DNA from: an uncultured Wenzhouxiangella sp.
GTDB lineage: Bacteria > Pseudomonadota > Gammaproteobacteria > Xanthomonadales > Wenzhouxiangellaceae
DNA length: 53,551 bases
Assembly (NCBI GenBank): GCA_913057195.1
Contig: CAJXNL010000014.1
Location: forward strand, 1 to 53,551
Direction of reading: 5' to 3'
The notes below the pieces were generated by a model. That model had not been told where the DNA came from and searched no databases. It worked only from the letters and a program-made list of their open reading frames with translations. The translations under genes were made by a program, and so were the position numbers. The first letter of the stretch is position 1. Each line of letters opens with the position of its first letter. This document shows positions 35,992 to 43,975 of this stretch, one piece after another.

Positions 35992-37041
35992 TTAAATTGC
36001 CCCTCCGTCGATCAGCCCCTCACCGGGCCAGTCCAGCCCCTCCAGCGCTGGGTTGAAACAGCTCGGCTCGGGGCAGGCATCGAGCAGCAGCTGTGGGGTG
36101 GCATCGGGCCGATGCATGGTTTGACTTAAACGCTGCCGCCACCCGCGCGCCCCTGGCTGGCCATGAAACAACCCCAGCATGTGGCGGGCCACCTGGTGCA
36201 CTCGCCCGCCTTGTTCAACGTGGGCGTGAGTGTAGTCCACCATCCGCTCGACCACCCAGCGCCGAGAAGGGGGCACCGGTTGGCCCAGCTCAGCGGAGAC
36301 TTCCGCCAAAAGCCAAGGCATTTGATAGGCCGCCCGACCCAGCATGACGCCATCAAAGGTCTGAAGCTGATCGACCACTTTGGCCACCGAATCAATCCCC
36401 CCATTAATGATCACTTCAAGATCGGGGAAAGCGCTTTTCAAAGCCGCCACCCGCGGATAATCCAAAGGAGGCACCTCTCTGTTTTCTTTGGGGCTTAGCC
36501 CCTTCAGCCATGCCTTTCTGGCGTGCACCACCACCGTGGTGATCCCCGAGGTGATCGCCTGATCGATGAACGCCAAAAACGCGTCTTGAGAATCCATCTC
36601 ATCGACACCGATGCGACACTTCATGGTCACCGGTGCATCCGTGGCTTCGGTCAGCGCCGACAAACACTCCGCCACCAAAGCGGGCTCTTTCATCAAGCAC
36701 GCGCCAAAGCGGCCCTTTTGAACCCGATCAGAAGGACAGCCCACATTGAGGTTGATCTCATCATAGCCATACTCACAGGCCACGGCAGCGGCGCGCGCCA
36801 GTTCATCGGGCGCCGAGCCCCCCAGCTGCACCGCCACAGGGTGCTCGCTGGCATCAAAGCCCAATAGCCGGTCTCGGTCGCCATGAATCACCGCGCCGGT
36901 GGTGACCATTTCGGTGTAGAGCCACGCGGTGGGCGCGAGCAAACGGTGGAAGTAGCGGCAGTGACGATCGGTCCAGTCCATCATCGGCGCCACCGATAAC
37001 GTGCGCGGGGGAAGCGGGTGTTGTGTGGCGGCGGCTGACAT
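35992..37041 (-). CDS. dusA: tRNA-dihydrouridine(20/20a) synthase DusA
   Basis: 349 aa from the ATG at 37041. FMN TIM-barrel with SVAPMMDWTDRHCRYFHR at the N-terminus (the DusA form), the catalytic Cys in NVGCPSDRVQKGRFGACLM, MKCRIGVD, VHARKAWLKGLSPKENREVPPL and the FMN-phosphate site NGGI/GRAAYQMPWLL. It reduces U20/U20a in the tRNA D-loop using NADPH. The longer frame to 37086 would overlap the divergent oxygenase. A TACAAT hexamer ends 6 nt before the ATG and there is no SD, pointing to a leaderless mRNA. Confidence 0.93.
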   Translation of the reverse strand: MSAAATQHPLPPRTLSVAPMMDWTDRHCRYFHRLLAPTAWLYTEMVTTGAVIHGDRDRLLGFDASEHPVAVQLGGSAPDELARAAAVACEYGYDEINLNVGCPSDRVQKGRFGACLMKEPALVAECLSALTEATDAPVTMKCRIGVDEMDSQDAFLAFIDQAITSGITTVVVHARKAWLKGLSPKENREVPPLDYPRVAALKSAFPDLEVIINGGIDSVAKVVDQLQTFDGVMLGRAAYQMPWLLAEVSAELGQPVPPSRRWVVERMVDYTHAHVEQGGRVHQVARHMLGLFHGQPGARGWRQRLSQTMHRPDATPQLLLDACPEPSCFNPALEGLDWPGEGLIDGGAI

Positions 37042-37047
37042 CGCTTC

Positions 37048-37068
37048 ATTGTAAATTTTATTTATAAT
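37048..37068. promoter_or_regulatory. 21-bp palindrome with two divergent -10 elements (dusA / oxygenase)
   Basis: Arms ATTGTAAAT (37048-37056) and ATTTATAAT (37060-37068) around TTT form an inverted repeat with one mismatch. The right arm ends in TATAAT (37063-37068), 6 nt before the oxygenase ATG at 37075. The left arm, read on the minus strand, ends in TACAAT (37053-37048), 6 nt before the dusA ATG at 37041. -35 matches are poor on both sides. The AT-rich block stands out in GC-rich surroundings. Confidence 0.6.
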
Positions 37069-37074
37069 GGGCGC

Positions 37075-38037
37075 ATGGACAAACAAGCCACCGACCGCAT
37101 CCCCGTTCTCTCACTGACCGATTTCACTGGCCAGCGAGACGCCTTCACCGACACCTTGGGTCAAGCCTATCGCCAGTTTGGGTTCATTGGCATCCGAGAC
37201 CATGGCATTGATCAGGCCATCATCGACGAGGCCTATGCGCAATTTAAAGCCTTTTTTGCCTTGGACGACGAGACCAAAGCACGCTACCACCGGCCTGGCA
37301 TCGGCGGCGCGCGGGGCTATACCGGCTTTGGGGTGGAGCAGGCCAAAGACCACAGCGTGCCTGACCTAAAAGAGTTTTATCATGTCGGCCGCGAGATTGA
37401 ACCCGGCCAGCCCAACCCATGTCCCGATCAGCTCCTGGCCAACATCTGGCCAGAAGAGACCCCTCAGTTCAAGCAAGCCGCGGTCGATCTTTACAACGCG
37501 CTTGATGCGGTGGGGACCACACTGCTGTCGGCCATGGCGATTGATCTGGGCCTGGATGCCGACTGGTTCAATGACAAAGTCAACTACGGCAACTCCATTC
37601 TTCGCCCAATCCACTACCCGCCGATTGAGGCGCCCCAGCCCGGTGCGGTGCGGGCCGCACAACATGAAGACATCAACTTGATCACGCTGCTGATCGGTTC
37701 GAAAGAACAAGGCCTGGAGATCCTCACCCGCGATGGCGACTGGATTCCGGTCGATACCTTGCCCGGCACCATCGTCGTCAATGTCGGTGACATGCTGCAA
37801 CGTTTGACCAACCACGTGTATCTATCGACCACCCACAAAGTGGCCAACCCCGATGATGATCACTCCACCGCAGCCCGGTATTCGATTCCCTTTTTCCTTC
37901 ACCCCAATCCGGATTTTTTGATCAAGACCCTGCCCGGCTGCATCAGCGACGACAACCCCGATCGCTACCCCGAGCCCATCACCGCTCACGGGTATTTGAT
38001 GGAGCGCCTCAACCAGATCGGCTTGTTGAAAAACTAG
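37075..38037 (+). CDS. 2-oxoglutarate/Fe(II)-dependent oxygenase, isopenicillin N synthase-like
   Basis: 320 aa. N-terminal DIOX_N-like region (IPVLSLTDF... QFGFIGIRDHGI) and a C-terminal double-stranded beta-helix with the Fe(II) triad H197-x-D199 (AQHEDIN) and H254 (THKV), plus R268-Y-S270, which binds 2-oxoglutarate in this family. IPNS itself uses no 2-oxoglutarate, but the RxS motif is kept in both groups. The substrate is unknown; bacterial members are usually annotated only as COG3491 oxygenases. No antibiotic biosynthesis genes are nearby. Probably leaderless (see 37048-37068). Confidence 0.85.
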   Translation: MDKQATDRIPVLSLTDFTGQRDAFTDTLGQAYRQFGFIGIRDHGIDQAIIDEAYAQFKAFFALDDETKARYHRPGIGGARGYTGFGVEQAKDHSVPDLKEFYHVGREIEPGQPNPCPDQLLANIWPEETPQFKQAAVDLYNALDAVGTTLLSAMAIDLGLDADWFNDKVNYGNSILRPIHYPPIEAPQPGAVRAAQHEDINLITLLIGSKEQGLEILTRDGDWIPVDTLPGTIVVNVGDMLQRLTNHVYLSTTHKVANPDDDHSTAARYSIPFFLHPNPDFLIKTLPGCISDDNPDRYPEPITAHGYLMERLNQIGLLKN

Positions 38038-38131
38038 CTCAAGGGATGGGGCCGATGGCCTGGGGTGGATGCGGCCTGGCAGCACCCATCGGGTGACGTC
38101 AAAGCCTTGAAGCTTATTCGAAACTTAACAG

Positions 38132-38785
38132 TCAGCGAGACTCGACGCCGGTTTCGGTCGCCACCAGCACTCGATCCGCCCCACGGCGGGCGAAGATCCC
38201 GGAACTGACCACGCCGGCAATCTGATTGATGGCGGTTTCGGTGCTCACCGGGTCAACCAAATCCAACCCCCGCACATCCAGAATCAAATGGCCATTGTCG
38301 GTGGTGATCCCATCACGAAGCGCCGGTTGCCCACCCAGCGCCACCAGCTGACGGGCCACATAGGCTCTGGCCATCGGGATCACCTCCACCGGCACCGGAA
38401 ACTCACCCAACACGTTCACGCATTTGGTTTCATCGACAATGCAGATAAACTCGCGAGCCGCCGCGGCAATGATTTTTTCTCGAGTCAGCGCCCCACCCCC
38501 GCCTTTGATCATGCGCCGATGCCCATCGACCTCATCCGCGCCGTCGATGTAGAGCGACAAATCCCCGGTGTGATTGAGATCAAGCACATCCACACCCATC
38601 GCATTCAGACGAGCGGTGGTCTCATCGGATGACGAGACCGCGCCTTTTAAAGGGATCTTGGCCGTGGCCAAAGCGTCCATAAACGCATTGACCGTCGATC
38701 CTGTGCCCACGCCCAAAACCATGCCCGCATCGACGTGCGCCAATGCCGCTTGGGCCACTTCTATTTTCAGTCGCGCTTGGCTCAT
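38132..38785 (-). CDS. rpiA: Ribose-5-phosphate isomerase A
   Basis: 217 aa (E. coli 219) from the ATG at 38785; the longer frame overlaps the upstream gene. Signatures [31 protein letters not shown] and [13 protein letters not shown] contain the substrate loop, the catalytic Asp/Glu region and Lys. It interconverts ribose 5-phosphate and ribulose 5-phosphate. Starts 4 nt after the EVE gene, in a unit EVE-rpiA. The 38038-38131 gap holds only short GC-rich inverted repeats. Confidence 0.95.
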   Translation of the reverse strand: MSQARLKIEVAQAALAHVDAGMVLGVGTGSTVNAFMDALATAKIPLKGAVSSSDETTARLNAMGVDVLDLNHTGDLSLYIDGADEVDGHRRMIKGGGGALTREKIIAAAAREFICIVDETKCVNVLGEFPVPVEVIPMARAYVARQLVALGGQPALRDGITTDNGHLILDVRGLDLVDPVSTETAINQIAGVVSSGIFARRGADRVLVATETGVESR

Positions 38786-38789
38786 TCCA

Positions 38790-39257
38790 TCAGCCGGCGT
38801 GCTCAAGCCCAATCAGGTAGTCCCATTGGGCATCGGTCACGGGCATGATGGAGAGTCGGTTGCCCTTGCGAACCAACGGAAAATCGCCCAAATGATCGGC
38901 GTGTTCTTTGATCTCAGTCAACGAAATGACCCGATCCGTGTGGCGAACATACTGGACATCACGAAGCAACCAGCGAGGCGCCTCAGGCGAGCTTTTCTCA
39001 TCAAAGTACTGTGAGTGCGGGTCAAACTGCGTGTGGTCGGGGTAAGGCTCAGAGGCGATGGTCATGATCCCAACAATGCCTGGGACCTTGCAGTTGGAGT
39101 GATAGAAAAAAGCCCGATCGCCCACACGCATTTGGTCGCGCATAAAATTTCGGGCCTGGTAGTTTCGAATCCCGTCCCAAGGCTCGATGCCTTTCGGACA
39201 GGCTTTCAAATCGTCGATGCTGAACGCATCAGGCTCAGACTTCATTAACCAATTCAT
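38790..39257 (-). CDS. EVE-domain protein
   Basis: 155 aa, the whole length being one EVE (PUA-like) domain: [16 protein letters not shown] at the start, [24 protein letters not shown] and PGIVGIM. EVE domains form an aromatic cage and are related to YTH readers of modified bases; in bacteria they occur as modified-cytosine or tRNA/rRNA-linked proteins, with exact targets mostly unknown. It sits 4 nt after the fau stop and 4 nt before rpiA on the same strand, so it belongs to the fau-EVE-rpiA unit. No restriction or DNA-modification genes are nearby. Confidence 0.9.
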   Translation of the reverse strand: MNWLMKSEPDAFSIDDLKACPKGIEPWDGIRNYQARNFMRDQMRVGDRAFFYHSNCKVPGIVGIMTIASEPYPDHTQFDPHSQYFDEKSSPEAPRWLLRDVQYVRHTDRVISLTEIKEHADHLGDFPLVRKGNRLSIMPVTDAQWDYLIGLEHAG

Positions 39258-39261
39258 GGCG

Positions 39262-39876
39262 CTATTCTACCCACAACCGCCCCCGGTCTGTCACCACCAT
39301 CGCCATCGACACATCCCACGACTCAACGGGCAGCGCATCGACCTGCTGAAAGGCGTAGCCCACACCCACCTTAAGCGGGCTTGACGCCGCCACAGAGGCC
39401 AGCGTTCGATCGTAAAAGCCCCCGCCCATTCCCAGGCGCGCGCCCGCCGCCGAAAACCCCACCAGCGGCATCAGCACCCAATCGAGGGTCTCGATCGCAA
39501 CGCGGGGTTGATCCACCGGCTCAGGGATCCCAAAGCGGTTGGCCGTCATGGGCACGTTGGGATCATACCGATGGAAGGTCAGCGCGTCCCCCTTGAGCGC
39601 CGGCAGAGCCACTTCACGACCCGACTCGATGAGTCGGTGCGCCACAGGCAACAGATCCGGCTCGCCGCCGTGGGCGACAAACATCGCGATGGCGTGGTTG
39701 GGGTGCGGGGTCTCCAACACCGCACTGAGCACATGCGCACAGACCTGCGCATCCAGCGCGCGGCGGCGCGTGTCCGTCAACGCTTGACGCGTGGCTTTGA
39801 GTCGCGTTCTCAGGGCCTGTTTCAGGTGAGCGGGGTCGCTGGGCGCGGCCGTGGCCTCGGGTGGGTGTTTGGGCAT
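39262..39876 (-). CDS. fau: 5-formyltetrahydrofolate cyclo-ligase
   Basis: 204 aa (E. coli Fau/YgfA 182-199). LKQALRTRLKATRQAL at the N-terminus, MFVAHGGEPDL, the signature LMPLVGFSAAGARLGMGGGFYDR (phosphate/ATP loop) and VGVGYAFQQVDALPVESWDV. It converts 5-formyl-THF to 5,10-methenyl-THF with ATP. As in E. coli it follows the 6S RNA gene and zapA on the same strand; in that species fau is transcribed together with 6S RNA. Confidence 0.94.
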   Translation of the reverse strand: MPKHPPEATAAPSDPAHLKQALRTRLKATRQALTDTRRRALDAQVCAHVLSAVLETPHPNHAIAMFVAHGGEPDLLPVAHRLIESGREVALPALKGDALTFHRYDPNVPMTANRFGIPEPVDQPRVAIETLDWVLMPLVGFSAAGARLGMGGGFYDRTLASVAASSPLKVGVGYAFQQVDALPVESWDVSMAMVVTDRGRLWVE

Positions 39877-39901
39877 GGTGAACCACTCAGCTCAAAAATA
39901 A

Positions 39902-40092
39902 GACGCCCTCCGCCGATGCCGCTGTGGTTCAGTGACCTTGAACCAATGGGTTCAAGTGGGTCGGCTCTTGGCTGCTTTAGGCGATTCGCTTTAAAACGAA
40001 TATGCTCACCACATCCAAATCCGCCGTCCCGAGGTCAATCAATAGGGACAAGGCATATTACATTCCCACTGGCGAACACCGCAGAGAACGTC
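39902..40092 (-). ncRNA. ssrS: 6S RNA
   Basis: The 237-nt gap between zapA and fau holds a 6S RNA on the minus strand. The closing stem is 12 bp (GACGTTCTCTGC at 40092-40081 with GCGGAGGGCGTC at 39913-39902). The 3' half carries the hairpin TTGAACCCATTGGTTCAA and GCGGCATC, nearly as in E. coli 6S; GGTGTTCGCCAG and GTGAGCATATTCG match the expected arms and central bubble. The 5' end is probably near 40095, given -35 TTGATC (40130-40125), 17-bp spacer and -10 TAGACT (40107-40102), the -35 lying inside zapA. 6S RNA mimics an open promoter and sequesters sigma-70 holoenzyme in stationary phase. Confidence 0.9.
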
Positions 40093-40113
40093 AGGGGAGT
40101 CAGTCTATTCTTT

Positions 40114-40404
40114 TCACCCCGCTTGATCAAGCGAGGCCGCCAACTGCGCGATGCGCTGATCGATGCTTTCGGCGTGGTGTGCCCGCTCTTCTTTGAGCTG
40201 TTTGTTTTCAGCCGCCAAGTTCAGCGCGCACATCACCGCTATCTTTTCGATTGAGGTCACTTTCCCGCTGTCACGAATGGCGCGCATTTGCTCATCCAAC
40301 GCCAGTGCTGACTCCACCAAAGTCCGTCGCTCATCTTCTGAGCACATCACCCGAAACTCACGATCTAAAATGCGCACGGTCACTGGCTCTCGACTGACAC
40401 TCAT
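40114..40404 (-). CDS. zapA: Cell division protein ZapA
   Basis: 96 aa (E. coli 109). N-terminal VTVRILDREFRVMCSEDE, the ZapA globular head, then a coiled coil (about 60-94: LAAENKQLKEE...). ZapA crosslinks FtsZ filaments at the Z-ring. Its ATG overlaps the stop of the ZapB-like gene by 4 nt, giving a coupled pair. The 3' end contains the predicted 6S RNA -35. Confidence 0.92.
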   Translation of the reverse strand: MSVSREPVTVRILDREFRVMCSEDERRTLVESALALDEQMRAIRDSGKVTSIEKIAVMCALNLAAENKQLKEERAHHAESIDQRIAQLAASLDQAG

Positions 40405-40661
40405 GAGCCCAACCCCGCCAGCTCCAGGGCCTTCAACCGTTCAATCATCGCCTCAACGCGCGAGCGCGCCTCTTCGTTGCGCTGCACCAAGGCCGCGCGC
40501 TCTGCCACCAACGCGTCTTGGCGCTGGTGCAGCAGTCGATTCTCCTCTTCCAAAGCGGCCACGCGGTCATTCAGCGTGGCCAAGTGCTGAGCAATGCGCT
40601 CCAGCTCGTGCGCGGTTTTTTGAGCATCGCCGCCAGCGGCGTTGGTTTGATCTGTACTCAT
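40401..40661 (-). CDS. ZapB-like coiled-coil protein (TIGR02449 type)
   Basis: 86 aa from the ATG at 40661, which has SD GGGGTAAG; the open frame upstream to 40721 is not supported. Almost the whole protein from residue 17 is a coiled coil with heptad Leu/Ile/Val (ELERIAQHLATLNDRVAALEE...). Short coiled coils directly upstream of zapA are found in many gammaproteobacteria and are thought to be ZapB-like division partners. Sequence alone cannot prove that role. Confidence 0.8.
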   Translation of the reverse strand: MSTDQTNAAGGDAQKTAHELERIAQHLATLNDRVAALEEENRLLHQRQDALVAERAALVQRNEEARSRVEAMIERLKALELAGLGS

Positions 40662-40810
40662 TGACTTACCCCGTGTCCTCAATCCCGACTGATCGGCCAT
40701 GGCATCTGACAAGCTTGCCACCGATTCATGCCGATAAGGCCACTATCATAGAGCCTTTCAGGCCGCAGCGACAAGCGCTCACCCACCTCAGCGGTGATAA
40801 ACTGGCCGTT

Positions 40811-41425
40811 ATGGAATCGCAATCCCCCGACACCCTGAACTGGGCGCTGGCGCTGGCCCCCAGTCGCGATGCCGCTGGCATCAGCGAGGCCCATGGGCTG
40901 ATGACCGGCCTGGTGGCGGCCAGTCCGCAAATCGACATGGACACGCTGTGGCACCACTGGGCACTTTTGAACCTCAACAGCGATCTGGCGGCCGATGACC
41001 CCGCCAATCCCAAAGACGAGTTCTGGCCCCACCTTAAGGCCGCGTTGGAAGGCATTCAAAACGCGCTGCAATCGCCTGACATGGCTTTCGACGCGCTGGT
41101 GCCGGCCACCGATCAACCCTTAAGCCAGCGCACCGAAGGCCTGGCGCACTGGTGCAGTGGCTTCTTGTCAGGCTTTGGCGCCAGCGGCGGCACCATCCAA
41201 GACAGTGAGGCGCAAGACGCGCTTGGGCTTCTCGGCGAGATCGCGCGTGCTGCCAGTGAGCCCGACGCCGACGACGCCCCCAGCGAAGACGATGAGCGCG
41301 CGTTCAGCGAGCTTGTTGAGTTTGTCAAAGTCGCCGCGCTCTTGCTCCACGATGACCGGCGCGCGCAACTGGATATCACACCCTCCGCGACGCCCTCGAC
41401 GACACCCGATGGATCCCACGCCTAA
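40811..41425 (+). CDS. ygfB: UPF0149 family protein YgfB
   Basis: 204 aa from the ATG at 40811. A longer frame extends back to 40163 but covers zapA and its partner in antisense, so it is rejected. UPF0149 features: EAHGLMTGL near residue 27, DEFWPHL, and RTEGLAHWCSGFLSGFG, then an acidic stretch and EFVKVAALLLHDD. YgfB precedes pepP-ubiH-ubiI in many gammaproteobacteria, as here; in Pseudomonas a YgfB homologue affects ampD and beta-lactam resistance. A possible -10 (GATAAA) lies 9 nt before the ATG. Overlaps pepP by 17 nt. Confidence 0.9.
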   Translation: MESQSPDTLNWALALAPSRDAAGISEAHGLMTGLVAASPQIDMDTLWHHWALLNLNSDLAADDPANPKDEFWPHLKAALEGIQNALQSPDMAFDALVPATDQPLSQRTEGLAHWCSGFLSGFGASGGTIQDSEAQDALGLLGEIARAASEPDADDAPSEDDERAFSELVEFVKVAALLLHDDRRAQLDITPSATPSTTPDGSHA

Positions 41426-42716
41426 TTTCGACGCCGAGGCGCACCTCAAACGCCGCCAGCGGCTGATGGCCGAGGTGGGCGATGATGCGGTGGTGGCGAT
41501 TGCCGCCGCACCGGTCAAGCTTCGCAACAACGACGCCCCCTACCCCTATCGCCAAGACAGTGATTTTTTATATTTGACCGGACTCAATGAGCCCGAGGCG
41601 GTGCTGGTGCTCACCCCAGGCGCCAAAGTCGAGCAAACGTTTTTCTTGCGCGCCAGCGACCCCGACAAAGAGCGCTGGGATGGGGCGCGACTGGGCATTG
41701 AAGGCGCAAAAGAGGTGCTTGGGATGGACGCGGTCTTTGATATTGAAACGCTCGATGCCAAGCTGCCAGGGTTGATGTCCCACCGCTCCAAGCTGTACTA
41801 CTTGATGGGCCAACACCAACAGTTTGAACAGCACCTCAATGAGCTCCGGGCAGACATGCACCAGCGCAGCGACATGGCCGGACCCACCACGGTGGTGTCC
41901 TTACAGCCCCTCCTCCATGAACAGCGCCTGATCAAGTCTGCCGATGAGATCAAGCACATGAAACGCGCCGCCGCCATCTCTTCACAAGCGATGCAGCACG
42001 CCATGACCCGTGCGCTGAGCGCGTCCAATGAAACTGAGCTGCACGCCACCTTGCTTCACACCTTCACCGAACACGGCGCCGTGCCGGCTTATCAACCCAT
42101 CGTCGCCGGCGGTGAGCGCGCATTGGTGCTTCACTATGTGACCAACAACCAAGCCTTAAACCCCGATGCGCTGGTGCTGATTGACGCCGGCTGTGAGGTC
42201 TGTGGGTACGCCGCTGACATCTCCCGAACGTTTCCTGTCAGCGGGCGATTCACCGACGCCCAAAAAGCGCTTTATGAAGTCGTCTTAACGGCCCAAGCGC
42301 GCGCCATCGAAGCGGTGCAAGTCGGCGCGTCTTACCACGCGTTTCACGAGGCGGCGGTGGCGGCATTGACCGAGGGTTTGATCGAGCTTGGCCTGTTGTC
42401 GGGCAGCGTGGACGACAACATCGCCCAGGCCCACTACCGACGGTTTTATATGCACAAGACCGGCCACTGGCTGGGGCTCGATGTCCATGACGTTGGCGAC
42501 TACCGAATCGATGAGCAGTGGCGCGTGCTTGAGCCCAACATGGTCTTGACCGTTGAACCCGGCCTCTACATTGACCATGGCGATGACATCCCCCCCGAAT
42601 TCCGTGGCATCGGCATTCGCATTGAAGACGACGTGCGCATCACCCGTCAAGGGCCCGAGGTGCTGAGCCGCGAAGTGCCCAAGACCATCGAGGAGATTGA
42701 GCGATGGATGGCGTGA
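41409..42716 (+). CDS. pepP: Xaa-Pro aminopeptidase PepP
   Basis: 435 aa (E. coli 441). Starts MDPTPNFD at 41409. N-domain with RQRLMAEVG and YRQDSDFLYLTGLNEPEAVLVL; catalytic pita-bread domain with the metal ligands in LIDAGCEVCGYAADISRTFPVSG (two Asp), HKTGHWLGLDVHD (His), TVEPGLYI (Glu) and IRIEDDV (Glu). It removes any N-terminal residue preceding proline. This is the second proline-peptidase in the window besides pepQ (29 kb away). Overlaps ygfB by 17 nt and ubiH by 13 nt, within one operon. Confidence 0.94.
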   Translation: MDPTPNFDAEAHLKRRQRLMAEVGDDAVVAIAAAPVKLRNNDAPYPYRQDSDFLYLTGLNEPEAVLVLTPGAKVEQTFFLRASDPDKERWDGARLGIEGAKEVLGMDAVFDIETLDAKLPGLMSHRSKLYYLMGQHQQFEQHLNELRADMHQRSDMAGPTTVVSLQPLLHEQRLIKSADEIKHMKRAAAISSQAMQHAMTRALSASNETELHATLLHTFTEHGAVPAYQPIVAGGERALVLHYVTNNQALNPDALVLIDAGCEVCGYAADISRTFPVSGRFTDAQKALYEVVLTAQARAIEAVQVGASYHAFHEAAVAALTEGLIELGLLSGSVDDNIAQAHYRRFYMHKTGHWLGLDVHDVGDYRIDEQWRVLEPNMVLTVEPGLYIDHGDDIPPEFRGIGIRIEDDVRITRQGPEVLSREVPKTIEEIERWMA

Positions 42717-43975
42717 GCGCTTCAAGGGCCGAACAACGCCCCTACGACGCGCTTGTGTCCGGGGCAGGGTTGGTCGGTTCGGCCGTGGCGTTGGGCTTGG
42801 CCCGCATGGGCCAGCGGGTGGCTTTGATCGAGCCTCACGCGCCCGCGCCCGTCAGCGCCCCCGAGCACGATCGGCGCACCCTGGTGTTGAATGCGGCCTC
42901 GATCAACCTGCTCACCCACCTTGGCGTCATCACCGACCGTCTGCCCCGTGTGCCGATTGAACGGATTGTCATCAACCGCCAAGGTGGATTGGGGCATTTG
43001 ATTTTGGATGCGCATGAGCACCGCGCCCTCATCGGCGATGACACCGACCCCGAGCGCCCTTATTTTGGGCAGGTGGTGGTGGCGGCGGCGTTGGGCGAGG
43101 CGCTGCAGGCGTGCATCACCGCTCAACCCAATATTGATTGTTTAACGCCTGCGACCGTCAGCGGGTTTGTCCAACACGCCGATGCGGTTGAGGCGACGCT
43201 GGCAGACGGCACTCGACTGATCGGCTCAGGGCTCATTGGCGCCGACGGCAATGCGTCTTTGATCCGCCAATTGCTCAACGTCGCCACCGAGCACCACGAT
43301 TATGGACAAAGCGCCATGGTGTTCAACTGCCAAGCCGCGCGCCCACAGCCCCACACCGCGTTCGAGCGGTTCACGCCGCAAGGGCCACTGGCGCTGCTGC
43401 CCCAAGCCCACGGCCGCTATGGGGTCGTTTGGATTGATCACCACCGCGCCATTGACGAGGCGATGACTTGGTCGGATGAGGCCCTCTTAGACCGCCTTCA
43501 GGCTCGCTTCGGCCCGCGGCTGGGCGCCTTTTCCAAAGCCAGCCCGCGACAACGCTACCCGTTAATTCAGCAGCGCACGCCGCAGCCGGTGGATGGGCGG
43601 GTGGCGCTGCTGGGCAATGCCGCCAACGCTGTCCACCCCGTCTCCGCCCAGGGGCTGAACCTGGGCCTTCGCGATGTCGCCGGCTTCATCGACGCGGTGG
43701 CCGCACACAGCGATTGGCCCGAGGCGTTGCAAACTTATCAACATCAGCGCGCCCAAGATCAGCGCGCCACGCTTCGCTACACCGACACCTTGGCGCGAAC
43801 GTTTGCCCATCGAAGCGGGTTGATCCGAGGCTTGGGCGGTTTGGGTTTGGCGCTCCATGCCGCGTGGCCTGCCCTACAAAACCGTCTGGTGCGAAGCGCG
43901 ATGGGTTTTCGTGAACCCCGCGCCGAGTGGACCCGCCCGGGCTCAAGCCTCGGCGCCTCGAAGGTGGCCCGATGA
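42704..43975 (+). CDS. ubiH: 2-octaprenyl-6-methoxyphenol hydroxylase (UbiH-type)
   Basis: 423 aa flavin monooxygenase. Rossmann GAGLVG (20-25), the second FAD motif GADGNAS, and GNAANAVHPVSAQGLNLGLRD, the signature of ubiquinone-hydroxylase FAD proteins (GNAAH is GNAAN here). UbiH hydroxylates C1 of the ubiquinone ring precursor using O2. The order pepP-ubiH-ubiI matches E. coli, which is the main reason for naming this one UbiH and the next UbiI. ATG overlaps the pepP end by 13 nt. Confidence 0.88.
   Translation: MDGVSASRAEQRPYDALVSGAGLVGSAVALGLARMGQRVALIEPHAPAPVSAPEHDRRTLVLNAASINLLTHLGVITDRLPRVPIERIVINRQGGLGHLILDAHEHRALIGDDTDPERPYFGQVVVAAALGEALQACITAQPNIDCLTPATVSGFVQHADAVEATLADGTRLIGSGLIGADGNASLIRQLLNVATEHHDYGQSAMVFNCQAARPQPHTAFERFTPQGPLALLPQAHGRYGVVWIDHHRAIDEAMTWSDEALLDRLQARFGPRLGAFSKASPRQRYPLIQQRTPQPVDGRVALLGNAANAVHPVSAQGLNLGLRDVAGFIDAVAAHSDWPEALQTYQHQRAQDQRATLRYTDTLARTFAHRSGLIRGLGGLGLALHAAWPALQNRLVRSAMGFREPRAEWTRPGSSLGASKVAR

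Noticed and set aside
40163-41425. 420-codon frame suggesting a long YgfB
   Set aside because: The first 216 codons cover zapA and its partner in antisense. UPF0149 similarity starts at the ATG at 40811.
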